Assembly (NCBI RefSeq): GCF_000417875.1
Contig: NW_006920877.1
Location: 634,782-698,781 of the forward strand
Source: Pseudozyma flocculosa PF-1
Lineage: Eukaryota; Basidiomycota; Ustilaginomycetes; Ustilaginales; Ustilaginaceae
Direction: 5' to 3'
Length of the DNA: 64,000 nt
This document shows positions 22,220 through 34,000 of this stretch, piece by piece. The notes beneath the pieces were generated by a model. The model was not told the origin of the DNA. It saw only the letters and a list, made by a program, of their open reading frames with translations, and made no database searches. Numbering within the stretch: the stretch's first letter is position 1; the number at the start of each line of letters is the position of its first letter. Position numbers and translations under genes: made by a program.

Positions 22220-24388
22220 TCAACGGGGCCGCTGGAAGAAGCCGTCCAGGGGCCCCTTTTTCTTCTTCTGCTGCTGCTGCTTCGATGACGACGACGGCGC
22301 TCGAGGCTGCGTCGTGGACGCTGCTGCTACTGCTGCCGCTGCTTCTGATCCGCCGTCGGTCGCCTCGCCCTTGAGACACAGATCGATGTGCCGGTTGAGG
22401 TCGTCATTGTTGCCCTCGACCGGTCGCCCGCAGATGGGGCAGGCGACGCGATGCGAAGGGGTCGCCGCGGCGGGCTGATCCGACTCGGCGGCACCGTTGC
22501 CCTCGTCTCCGGCCGTCGGCCGACCAGAGGAGATGGGTCCGTCGGTTGGCGTCACCGCTCCGCCGCGTACATCCTCGCCCGGTGCCTGGTCGTCTGGCGG
22601 GTGGCCAGGCGCATCCTGGCTGAGGTCGCCGATCTCGTCAAAGGGATTTGCGCTCGCCAGCGATTGCTGGATCGCCAGCGCGAGCTGCTTCTCCTCCTCT
22701 TCCCGCATCGCATCGAGACCTGCCACCGCCGTCGGCCCGCGCCTGGGCCGGGTTTCGGACGTCTCGAACATCTTTTTGAAGCGCTCGCTCCCAGCTGCCG
22801 CCGAGCGCATGTCGATCAGCTGCGTGACCCGCACGCCGATGAGACGGAGGCAGAGGGCGCCCTGGCTCTCGATCTCCTGGTGCAGCAGCGAGCTGGTGAT
22901 TTCGTAGAGGTCGTCGGCCTTGTGGACGGGCCTCGTCACCGTCTTGGCACGCGAAAAGCGCTGGAACGTGTCCTTCTTGGCCACGAGCGTGACCGTCTTG
23001 CCGCGGAAGTCGAGCCGCTTGAGGTCGGCCTCGACCTTGTTGGCGCTCTCGCGCAGCAGGCCGAGGAGCATGGACCGGGACGACGTGGGGCTGAAGGTGT
23101 GCTCCCTGCCGACACTCTTGCGCTCCTCGCGCTTGCTCGGCTCGACGATGGTGTTGCCCAGGCCGAGGTGCGCCTTGAGGAGCCACTCGATCTTGCCGTC
23201 CAGGGCGAGCCAGAGGTCGACGCGGTGCTCCCATATCTCGCCGCACGTCCTGACGCCGAGGCTCTCGAGGATCCGCTCGTTGACACGACCGATGCCAGGG
23301 ATCTTGCGGCAGGCCAGGTCGCGCATAAAGTCGACGACCGTCTTGCGGTCCGGCATGACGCGAAACTGGCCGTCCGGCTTGTTGCGGTCGCTCGAGATCT
23401 TGGCCAGCATCGTGTTGGGCGCGATGCCCACGCTGACGGTCAGCTGCGTCCGCTCCTTGACCTGGGCGCGCAGGTGCTCGACGACGTCCTCGACGCTGCA
23501 CCCGTCCTGCTCGAGGTAGTCAGTGAGGTCGAGGTAGGCCTCATCGAGCGAAGCCTTTGCCAGGTTCTCGTCGTACTCTTCGAAAATGGCCATGACCTGC
23601 TGGCTCACCTCGACGTATCTCGCCATGTCGTTCTTGACCACGATCAGGTGCGGGCAGAGCGCCTTTGCGACAAATGTGGCCATCCCGCTCCGCACGCCGT
23701 AGCCTCTGCGCGCTTCGTATGATGCCGTCACGAGGACGCCCGAGCCAACGCCGAAGCACTTGCCCTTGAGCGAAGGATCGCGGGCGAGCTCGATGGCCGC
23801 ATAGTACTGATCCATGTCGCAGTGCAGGATGGTACGAGAGAGGTCGCGGCTGTTCTCGAGCTTGGTCGCCTGGTGTTGGCGGGTCGATGGGGGGACGAGC
23901 TAAATCTGAGCATGCGATTCAGGACTGCGACCGGCTCGACGCTCGCGGAAGCTGCTCACCATCTCCTCGATCCTTCGCTCGATGGCCAGCCATTCCGGGC
24001 TGCCCGGGATGACCTGCCTGCGCTTCTCGTCGCGCCTGGCGAGGAGCAGCTTGATGCGTTCGGTCGTCTGCTGGTCCTTTTTGCGCTCGTTTTCAAAGAA
24101 CTTGCTGCCCTTGGACGCCTCGTAGATGATCCTGTTGATCTCGTCCTGGTCCTTTGCCAGGCCCGCCTTGCCGCTCGAGGGCCCGGCCATGCGTCGACGG
24201 AGCGACTCGAGGCCATCGTCGTGTTTCGCCGTAGCGGCATCGGAGGCGGTGCCCACAGCACCTGGATCGATGCCATCGTGTGAGATCCGCTGCTTCTTGC
24301 GCGGAGATGCCGAGGGGGAGCGCGACGGGGCAGTGACGTCGTTGGTGGCGTCGAACGCGTCGATGTCGCGGTCGCGAAAGAAGCTCAT
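22220..24388 (-). CDS. POLK: Translesion DNA polymerase kappa (Y family)
   Basis: Error-prone nuclear polymerase that bypasses bulky minor-groove lesions. Exons (minus) are 24388-23960 and 23869-22220; the 90-nt intron joins RRIEEM to ATKLENSRDL. The product is 692 residues. The kappa-type N-clasp is present (DEINRIIYEASKGSKFFENE, about 82-101). The palm has HCDMDQYYAAIE (about 160-171) and SLDEAYLDLTDY (about 250) with the metal-binding acidic residues. An HhH region follows (CRKIPGIGRVNERILESLGV), then the little-finger domain. A Rad18-type UBZ finger (CPICGRPVE..HIDLC) lies near 620. The protein ends KKGPLDGFFQRPR, where K-G-P-L-D-G-F-F fits the noncanonical PCNA-binding motif of kappa enzymes. 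It is divergent from ATG4. Confidence 0.94.
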
Positions 24389-24969
24389 CCCCGTTACCTC
24401 CCTCTGCCGGCCAGGTCATGCGCGGAGCATCCAGCACAGTGGGCGGAGCCGCAGGTGCTCTCGGCTTCCAGGCGGGGCGGCAAAGGGTGGCGAAGTCTGG
24501 TACCGAGAGAAGACGTGGACAGGGTGGTGGCCTGGACAGAGTTGTTGCAAGGCACGACGAGCAAGCTGCGGTTTCTTTGATTTCGCTGCCAATTTCCCGT
24601 TGGATTTTTGGTCGAGCGAGAGAGGTGCCGGTTGGCAGACGGGCCGTGCAGCCGGAGCAGCCTCCACCTCCCTCCCTGCGTCCTCTGCGGCGGCCCCCGC
24701 CGGGAAGCTGGCAGCCTAGCCTTGCTCGCAAGGGCGTCGCCGTCGGTGCGGTGGCCCACACAGACAGACTTGGCGTCGCTGTTGGACGAAGCAGCGCCGA
24801 ACAGGTCGAGGTCGAGTCCGTGGCCGAGTCCAGAGCAGAGGATCGCTGCACGGGCGACGCTGGGACCTGCCGCCGTCACGGGTGGGCACGAGAGGCAGAC
24901 AGGGAGGGACCCTGGGCGCAGCGTGGCCCCGGGCGTGCATTTTCTGTTGCCCCGGGCCCGCCCAGCAAG

Positions 24970-25008
<39 letters not shown>

Positions 25009-25626
25009 ACGGGTGGATGGGGCCACCGGGCCAGGCAGGGCCTAGCTTGCGGGCCCGGGCGACTGAGGCGGGCAGGCAGGCAGGCGGACGTGTTGGAGGG
25101 GCGCGCGCCTCTTTGGCTCACCAAACCGAGGGCGGAGGCTGGCCCCAAGCAGCCGCTCGTCGTTGGCGCTCTCCAACATCGACCACCCCACCCGGCCTGG
25201 CCTCCCAGGTCGATATCGCCATCTCGCCACGTACGATCTGGGCCCACCCCCCTATCACCAACCGAACGCGATCTCGCTACCTTTTCATTCTCGCCGCATC
25301 ATAAGGCGACCGCTGTAGGATCCATCCGCCGCCCACGACCCTGGCCGATCCTGGCCGTCTCATCGGCCCTCCTGCCTGCACCCTGGTCCAGCCGAGCCGC
25401 CCCACATCCGCACCGCCTTTTGTCTCGGTCGAGGCGCGTTCGACTGGCTACCTTTGCACCTCCATCACCGCTCTCCAACTCCTGTGCGATCGATGCGGCC
25501 ATCCTAAGGTGGCTGCAAGCGTCAGGAGCCGACTCGGACCATCCCGACGCCAACCCAACCTCCCTGTTTCAGCACTTGGACTTGCTGGTCTCGACTCGAT
25601 GTCGTGTCCCGGAATCGCCGCCTGAG
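24389..25626. promoter_or_regulatory. Divergent promoter region of POLK and ATG4
   Basis: This 1.24-kb spacer is open in the ATG4 frame back to 24418, but has no further ATG in that frame near the coding region and no conserved content. It contains the GCAG tandem listed separately and a second, shorter GGCA tandem near 25070-25085. Confidence 0.5.
24969..25008. repeat. (GCAG)n microsatellite, 10 units
   Basis: Perfect 40-nt run of the GCAG tetranucleotide in the POLK-ATG4 spacer. Shorter runs of the same or complementary unit occur in several other upstream spacers of this window. Confidence 0.95.
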
Positions 25627-28600
25627 ATGACTGCTACGCCACGCCAGGCACTACTCTTGCCTTCACCCGAGACCGACGACGCCGGATCCCGGACGCCCGC
25701 GACCATGACCGGCACCGCCGCTGCTTCGTACACTGCCTCGAGCATCACCGGCTCCGGGGCAGGGCCAGACCATGGCTTCAGAACATCCGGCTCGACCGCC
25801 TTGTCAAGCCCCTCACCAGAGCCTGCTCATCCGTCCGCTCGCCCTGCGTCGGCAGCTGCGCCGGTCGTGGCTGTACACCAACTCGCCGATTTCGATCCCC
25901 AACATCAAGAACGAGGCTCACCGAGCTCGATTGCCAGCTCTTCCCGCATCGCCGTCAATGCTGACCCTGCCTCTATCTCCGCCCCTCGCGCCGCCGCGGG
26001 AGATGCGACCGTCGTCAATCGCTCCCGCTCCAGCTCTGTGAGCGCCGCCATCAAGGCGACGTTCCATCGGCCCTCGACGAGTTCGGGAAGTTCATCACCG
26101 GCCCCCTCGACAAAGGTCAAGAGTAGGCTGAGGGCCGGCACGTGGAAGGGCAGCGGCGTGGGCCGCAAGTCGGAGCAGTCGAGCCGACCAGAACTGCCCA
26201 GCTTCGACGGATCGGACCGCACTCCGCGGGCCAGCATATACGAGAGCGTGGCCGACCCGAAGCAGGCCGAGTACTCATCATCCTCATCTTCATCGCCGGC
26301 GGCAGTGGCGGCCGCCCCGCAGCCGCAGCTCAGTGGTGTCGATGCTCACGGCGGCGTGCCAAGGCGAAAGCTATTTGGGCGGAGCAACAGCATCCGCGAC
26401 ATGGCCAAGCAAGGGCTGCCGGAGCCTAGCAACAGGGAAGGGCACAATATCCTCCGCCGCATCGGCAGCAGGAGCTTCTTCGGCGCAGGTTCATCCAAGG
26501 ACGCCATGCGCTCGACCGAGAGCCTCGCCTCGTCGGCCATCATTGAAGGAGCGCCGAGCCACCACAGCAGCGCCAGGCAGCCCGACCCGGCGAGGCTCGG
26601 TCCCGCATCGGCATGGCAGAGGAAAAAGGGCAGACAAAAGCAGAACAGCGACTCGGACTCGATCTATTCGCTCTCCAACTCGATCTCGGAGCTGGGTCCG
26701 ACCGAAGTCGAGACGCCGAACCAGGCGGCCGTCAGTCCTGCGATCGAGAGGGAAAGCATGGAGAGCAGCCATTCCGCCTTTTCCGCCAACGTCGCCGGCC
26801 GCGCAGCCCGAGCCTCAGTGGGGGGAGACGTCCGGTCCGAAGCGCATCTCGTCGTCCCCAACCACCACGCCAGCGTCAGCCCTTCCGGTCTGCCAAAGCG
26901 GCTCAGCGGCTGGCTGCTCAACATGATGGGCAACGAAGCTGCCTCTGCCGGCACCGACTCTGCCGCCGCGTCCGCCAATGCGCGTAGAGTCGATGCCGAC
27001 GGTGGATCAGTGCGTAGCGCCAGCAAGAGCCCATCGCTGGGCACGAGCTCTCCCCGCGCCACATCACCAACCAAGGAGCTCGAGCCTCCCGCCACGTCCT
27101 CGGCGCTATCGACCAGCCCGGGGGCAGCGGGCTCGTCTCGCGCAAAGACCGGCTCCTTGCTCTACAGCTTTACCGGAGGTCCGCACAAGCCTCCTCGAGC
27201 AGGGGCGCCCCAGGGCTCGGGCTCCACTTCGAGCACGAGCGCGAGCACCGGCGTTGGCGCAGGCTGGATGGCTGGTGGCGGCGCCAGCTTCGACCGAGCT
27301 CTCAAATACTTCCTCGATACCGAGGCTGAGCCAAGCGAGGAAGGCATCTGGCTGCTCGGAGTATGGCATGGACCGAGCGCCGACCCGCAAGGCGGCGTGC
27401 AAACCCCCGACGAGGTCAGCAACGAGACAAGCGGCGCGGCATCGTCACTGCTGGACGGTCAAGTCGAGCGAAGCGATCCGGTCGCGGCCGCATCTGCGGA
27501 CACACAGACCGAGGTGTTGAACGACGAGGCGGCTGCCGTGCACACGCCCGCCTCTGTCCATGCCAGCCTGCCAGCTTCATCGCCACAGACGGCATCTGAG
27601 GACGGGTTCGTGCTGGCTCGCAACCCTCCTACCCCGCAGACCTCGCCAGTCAAGGTGAGGAGCTTCAAGGGTCGCTCACAGCCGAGCAGCGCCACCAACA
27701 CCATCCGAAGCACATCGACCGAGCAGAGCGAGCGGTCGTCGTCGCCCGCGACCAGCGCCCAGCACCATCCGGCCCGGTCGCTCACCGATCAGGACTGGCA
27801 AGCTGCTTTCCAGGCCGACTTCAGCTCACGCGTCTGGTGCACGTACCGCAACAACTTTGGTCCGATTGCGAGAGACGGCACCATCTCCGAACAGGCCGCA
27901 TCCGCGGCGGCTCTTGCCTCTGCCCAGGCCGATGCTGATGCTGCTCTCGGGTTCGCTGCTGCGGCCCCTAGCTCTGACAGGGCCGCACAGCAGGCCACGT
28001 CAGGCGGCAGGAGCTGGCTTGGACGTAAGCTCACGGAGAGCAGCGTTGGTCGCGATGGCCTCACGCCAACATCGATTGCCGCCTCGGCCGCAGCAGCTGC
28101 CGCAGCCGGCAGTGCGACTGGCCTCGCGACCAGCCCGACGTCGCTTGGTGAAAAGATGGGCATCACCGGCCTATGGGGTCGGGCGACCGCGGCCGCGCAG
28201 GCTGCCGGCTTCAGCCGAGCCGGTCTCACGACCGACGCAGGCTGGGGCTGCATGCTGAGGACGGGCCAGAGCCTGCTGGCCAACGCGCTCATCGATGTCC
28301 ATCTCGGGCGCAGTTGGATGCGCCGACCCGCTCCGGTGGCCCAGAGCAAGCTTGAGGAGCAGCTCGGCGAGGATCATACCGACGCGGCCGCCATGAGCGA
28401 GTTCCGCAGGGCGCGGAAGACCTATGCGACATACGTCAAGCTGCTCAGCTGGTTCCTGGACGATCCGAGCCCGGCCTGCCCCTTTGGCGTCCATCGCATG
28501 GCGCGTGAGGGCAAGCGGCTAGGGAAGGAGGTTGGCGAATGGTTCGGTCCCAGCACAGCTGCTGGCGCAATCCAGGCCTTGGTCACCGAGTTCCCCGAGG

Positions 28601-30371
28601 CCGGTTTGGGCGTGGCGCTGGCCCACGATGGGTCCGTCTACCTCGACGAGGTCCGAGCCGCTGCCGTCAAGCGCACGTCGGCCTCGCGACGGCGGTCGAG
28701 CCAAGCCTGGCAAAGGCCAGTGTTGATCCTGATCGGCATCCGACTCGGCCTCGAAGGCGTCAACCCGATGTACTACGACGCGGTCAAGGTAAGACCTCGA
28801 GTCGCCACTGAATCCTATTTCGCCTTGGTCCGTGCCGCTAACCTTGGTCGTTTGTACCCTGTCTCGATCCCGCCGTCGCTGCTCGACAGGCTACGTTCTC
28901 CTTTCCGCAAAGCGTCGGCATCGCAGGCGGTCGACCAAGCTCGTCGTACTACTTTATGGGCCACCAGGGCAACAGCCTCTTCTATCTGGATCCGCACCAC
29001 GTCCGCCCGGCCGTGCCGCTGCGCTACCCACCCAGTCGCTTCCCGTCAGCGGCATCATCGGCGGACGAGGGTTCGCCGGACGACGACGCCGACGAGTGGT
29101 GGGCGCATGCGTACAGCGAGCAGCAGCTCGCCACGTTCCACTCCGACAAGGTTCGCCGGATGCCCATCAAGAGCTTGGACCCCAGCATGCTGCTCGGCTT
29201 TCTCTGCAAGGATGAGGCGGATCTGCAGGACTTCTGTGCGCGCGTCAAGGCCATGCCAAAGTCGATATTCGCGTTTGCAGACTCGGCTCCGCGCTGGGCC
29301 GACGACGACGACTTCGATCCATCGATGGAATCGTTCTCGGAGTCGTCGGTGGGCGAAGTCGAGGACGATCGCGATTCGACAGAGGATGAAGGCGCCGACG
29401 AGGACGAGGTTGATCGCGGCGGCAACCTAGCCGAGGCTCGCAGCGACCGCGATGGCCCTCTGCCGTTCCCGAGCGGCCAATCGCGAACGCGAGAGGCGCG
29501 AGACGACTCGCCCTCGTCGACCGTGGATGTTCCAGTCGAGCCTCAGCCTGCCGCACGTGCTCTCGGTTACCGGCGTCCTGCCTCCCGCGGAACCGATAGA
29601 AGCCAAGCTGGTGGTGGCATGCTCGCCTTCCCCTCCCTGGAGCGTCCCGCCATGGGCCATGGAGATCGTACAGCCACCGTTCGACCCGACAGCGTCGAGT
29701 CGAGGCACGTCTCGGGATCATCCGAGGCCACGACGCGAGCAGCTTCTCGTACCCGGACCGGTACCGGGGCCCGGAGGATCTCGAGCACCCTGCCTGCAGC
29801 GCGGCACAACCGGCAGGCGCCCTCGCCCGTCACGGGCGACGAGAGCTTCTCGACGATCAGCTTCAGTGACACTGAGGTCGGCTCGGCATGGGAGGAGGTC
29901 TCGGAAGGCGGCACGGTCGCGGGCGGCGAGAGCCACGCATCTGCAGGACGCACCGAGGCCGCCGCGCCACCACCGGCAGAGACGCAGCCGGCCGAATTCG
30001 CAGCGCTCGACACGCCGACCGACGAGCGGAACCGACCCGTTCTGGTGACGTCGTCGCCGTCGGGCTACGCCGTCAACGGGGCACCGCTGTCGGCCGCGAC
30101 AGCGACCCAGCAGCACCTCGACGGGCCAGCCTCGACGGCCCACGCGCCGCTGCGCGACCTGCCGCGGCGTCGCTCGCGCCTGGATCGGTCTCCGAAGATG
30201 GATCAGGAGCCGCCAACGTCGACGCCGACGTCGACGCAGACGCAGACGCAGCTCGATTCCCCACAACCTGCACACCTTATACCCCATGCGAATGACGCCG
30301 TTGTCGCCGCCAACGCCAACGCCGACGCTGCCCCTCGACCGGGGAGCAGCAGCGATGTCGACGACTTTTAG
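25627..30371 (+). CDS. ATG4: Cysteine protease Atg4 (autophagy), greatly extended
   Basis: Processes and delipidates Atg8 in autophagy; cytosolic C54 peptidase. Exons are 25627-28788 and 28890-30371 with a 101-nt intron; the product is 1547 residues, against roughly 400-500 in yeast and animals. The first ~715 residues are Ser/Ala-rich and disordered. The protease core starts at about 720 (DWQAAFQADFSSRVWCTYRN), with the nucleophile Cys in TTDAGWGCMLRTGQSL (about 877). After an insertion-rich stretch, the core continues with FGVHRMAREGKRLGKEVGEW, WFGPSTAAGAIQAL and LGLEGVNPMYYDAVK. The second exon supplies SVGIAGGRPSSSYYFMGHQG and the catalytic Asp/His in YLDPHHVRPA. CKDEADLQDF and a Glu/Asp-rich tail follow. 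The start is the only ATG close to coding-like sequence. Confidence 0.92.
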
Positions 30372-31078
30372 ACTCGGCCTGATTCCCTTCTTCTCAGTCT
30401 CTCCTCGCCATTACCACCCACCCACAGACGATACCTCAGTGACATAGCGGCCGCAGCGGCAGCGGCGGCGATGACGGGCAACGTCTATGCACGTACCCGT
30501 CGATTCGCAATGTCCATCCTCCCCCTGCCCTGGTGCGTGCACGCGCCGCCGTGTTCCCTTCCCTTCCCTTCCCTCGCTACCTCTTCCTCCTCCTCTCTCC
30601 TACCCACGACGGCTGCCTCTGGATCCAACGTTGCTCCTGGCGAGCCACGTCCGTACGATCCTCGTCGAGGCCGCAGCCGACCCCACCTTTTCTGCATGTC
30701 TTCTCGTCAATTCGATCTCTCCGGCTTTCGATAGCATCGTCCCCCGCCCCCCCCCCCCCCCCCCCCTTTTCCCCCCGTCCTCGTCGTCAGTCTCTGCTCT
30801 TCAAATGTATACCTCTGCACACGTCCCGTCGGCCGTTGCACACAGCACCAACCCCCCTGTCCCGTCCCGTCTCTACGCCTGATGCTGCGTAGGTCCGTAT
30901 GCCGCGGAGTCGCGTTTCCTCTCTCGATGGGCAGATATGGTACCGAAGTCGACGAGCAAGTACGACGCGGTGACGAGGCAAGCATCGAGGCCTTGCCTGT
31001 CGCGGTAAGAGGGTGGGGCCATGGTCGTTGATTCCTGTCATTCCACCTCGAATCTCGTCGCGGAGGCTGTACACGCCC
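30372..31078. other. Convergent ATG4-TSC1 spacer with a poly-C run
   Basis: This 707-nt 3' spacer is pyrimidine-rich. It includes an uninterrupted C20 at 30747-30766, followed by T4 and C6. No gene is supported. Confidence 0.55.
30747..30766 (+). repeat. Poly-C homopolymer (C20)
   Basis: Twenty consecutive C in the ATG4-TSC1 spacer. The length may be imprecise, because homopolymers are hard to sequence. Confidence 0.85.
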
Positions 31079-34000
31079 TCATCCGTCTTCCGCCTCCTCC
31101 TTGCCCTCGTTCGCGCTTTCCTCCACTGCTGAAGCCAACGTTGCGTCTTCGCCGTCCTGTGCCGCCTCGTCATCCTTTTGATCCGCTTCCTCGTCGGCGG
31201 CAGTTTGCTCGTCGGCATGCTGCTGCTGCTGCTGCTGCTGCTGATCTTTGCCTTCGGTTTGGCCGGCGAGCAGTGCCGCATGTCGAGCCAGGCTGTCCCG
31301 GTAGGCGCCCTCGGCCTCGCCCGCCTCGAGCCTGGCTTTGAGGTCGAGGATCATCTCGGCCAGCGCCTCGTTCTGGCTCCGGAGGTCGTCTCGCTCCTTT
31401 TGCGCCGCGGCCAGCGCGTCGACCATCGCCGTGGATGTCGGAGCCGATCTGCCCTGGCCCTGGCCCTGACTCTGTGTCCGTCCTCGCTCCTGGCCCAGTT
31501 CCTCCGCTGCCACCGAGTCACCGCGCTTTGCCTCGTTGCTCTCGACATCTCCGGCTTGCTCGCCACTTTGAACGGCGCGGAGCCTTGCAAATGCGGCCTC
31601 GAGCTGCGCCTTGACGCTCTCGTTCTCCGCCTCGAGCTTGCGCCGACCCATTTCGGCGTGCTGCAGCGCCGCCTCGGTGCTCTCGAGCATCGACACCATC
31701 TCCTCCCATCGCGACAGGAGGCGTTCCATCTCCTTGCGCTGCTCCTGGTATCGCAGGACGTCGTTGTCCCAGTGGGTGAGGCAGGTGGTGAGCTGGCTCA
31801 GCTTGGCCTCGTACTGCTCGATCCGGGCCACCTTGGGTTCGACCGACTGGAGCCGCGTCTTGAGCTCAAACAGCTCCGCACCAGACTCTTCGAGCTGGCG
31901 CGACAGGGCCGCGATCGTGGCGGCGCTCTCCTCGGCCTGCGCCTTGAGCTGGCGCGCCTCGGTGGTCCACGCCTTGCGCTCCTCGCGGTACGCCTTGAGC
32001 TTGTTGTTGAGCTCGGCCTCCCAGTGAACGTGCCTGTTCTTGGTCGTTGCCGCCTCGCTCCTCTGCCGGTCGAGGATGGTGTTCATCGCCGTCAGCTGGC
32101 CCCGCAGCGATCGCACCGTGTGGTAGAGGTTCTGCCGTTCGGCCTCGAGCGCCGTGTCGGTGACGCGGTCGCGGTGCAGCTTGCCGATATGACGGAGGTG
32201 CTGCTCCTTGAGGTAGAGCTCAAAGTTGAGCTCATTGCGCAGGAGCAGATTCTCGCGGTGCACAAAGGCGAGCTCCGAAGAGCTCGCGGGCTTGGTGCTG
32301 TGAGTCGTGTCGATCGGATCGGGCACACTATGGTCGACGGGCGAGAAGCTGGTCGAGAGCGGGTGCTGCTTGCTCGTCGGGGATCCAGGTGCCGGTGGCA
32401 GCAGCGAGATCACCGAAGACATCGAGCCGGATCGCGTTCGTGCCCGCGCCCGTGCAGCGTGCGTCGCCGGGGAGCCAGGGACCGACGATGGCACGCCGCT
32501 TGCCGTGGCCGTGCTCGTCGCGGCGGTGGCCGACACGGCGGGTATCATGCGAAGGCTGGAGCCAGATCCGCTTGCCTGCCGCGACTCGCGCGAGCCGGAC
32601 TCGTCGCCGTGCCCGCCCGAGAGGTTGGACGCCAGCGGCGCTCCGGAGCGCAGCGACGCATAGGTCAGCAGGATGCCATCCGGGCTGACCGTGGTTGGTA
32701 GGTGGTGGAAGTTGCGTGCCATCTCGCTCATGAAGGACCCAGGATGCGGGCCTGAAGATCGCCTCCGCATCGCTCCACCGCTCTGGTTGGGCTTCCGCTC
32801 CGAGGGCACCGACATGCTGTCGTCGTCGATGCCGGTGTCGGCCTCAAAGAAAACGTGACGCTCGCGCTCGGCCTGTTTGATGTGATCGTTGTTGACGTCG
32901 TGCCACTTGCCGAGGAAGAGGCTCATGCACTCGGCGTTGATGTCGGCCGAGTCGTGCTTGAGCCACCGCTGCTTGTCGGTGAGCTCCCGCTCGGCATTGA
33001 GGCTGATCAGCGCCGGGTGAAGCGTGTGGCGGCGAAGGATCGGATGGCTGCGGCTCTGGACGGCCATCTCATCGATCATGTCCTCCCAGGGGCCCTCGAA
33101 CGGGCTGTCGAAGAGCGTCTCGCGCAGGTAGTAGATCGGCGCGCGGAGGAAGCGGATCACGTTGCACGGGAAGAGGCCGTAGAGGTAGGTGAAGAGCTGC
33201 TCGGCGTTGGGCGGCACCGAGTCCGCAGTGTCGAATGTCGACTCGAGCCTCCTCCAGCGCAGGCTGGCCTTGATGTTGAGACGCTTGCCGAGTCGATCGA
33301 TCTCTGTGTACTCTTCGTCCTTTTCCCTTCGCAACGCCTCGAGCTCCGTGCCGCCGCCCACGCGGTCCTCCCAGCCGCTTCCGAGCTTGCGCCAGTCGAC
33401 AATGCGCCCGTAGATGGCCAGCAGCGTCGAAAGTCCGCCGCCGCCGCCGTTGGCGATGTAGTCCGGGATGTGCGGCATCAGCATGACGAGGGCCGTGACG
33501 CCAAGCGCGGTGCACGTGGTCGAGGTGTCGAGCTGCAGCGAGAGGACCAGCAGTCTCGGCAACGCAGTCGACGTGATGTGATAGGTGTGGATGGTATAGA
33601 GCCGCAGGAAGGTGGTGAGCAGGCAGAGCAGCGAAACCCGCCCCGTGGGCTCGACGAACGACTCTGCAATGTGGTGGAAGAACTCCTTTGGCCTCTGGTT
33701 GCTGTAGATCAGGATAGTCGACTCGAGGTTACCGCGCCAGACGATGCTCATCTCGTCCTCGTGCATCGTGGACCGATCATCGGCGTGCGCGCCTGTCTCT
33801 TCGTTGCCGGCCTGTGAGCTGCCGCCCGGTCCGTCCCGGCTGCTGGAGGCTGCGAAGGTGGTCGCCGTCTCGGAAATGTAGAGATCGAAGATGCGCTGCG
33901 TAAAGCGGCGATACTGGTCAACTCGACTGGCGGCCGAGGAGCCGACAGACGTGGAACGCAGGGAAGAGGACGCCGCTGTCGAGTGCGCCGGCTTGTCCAG

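Noticed and set aside
22388..23722. 444-codon plus-strand frame antisense to polymerase kappa
   Set aside because: The opposite strand carries all the conserved polymerase motifs; this is a codon-bias shadow.
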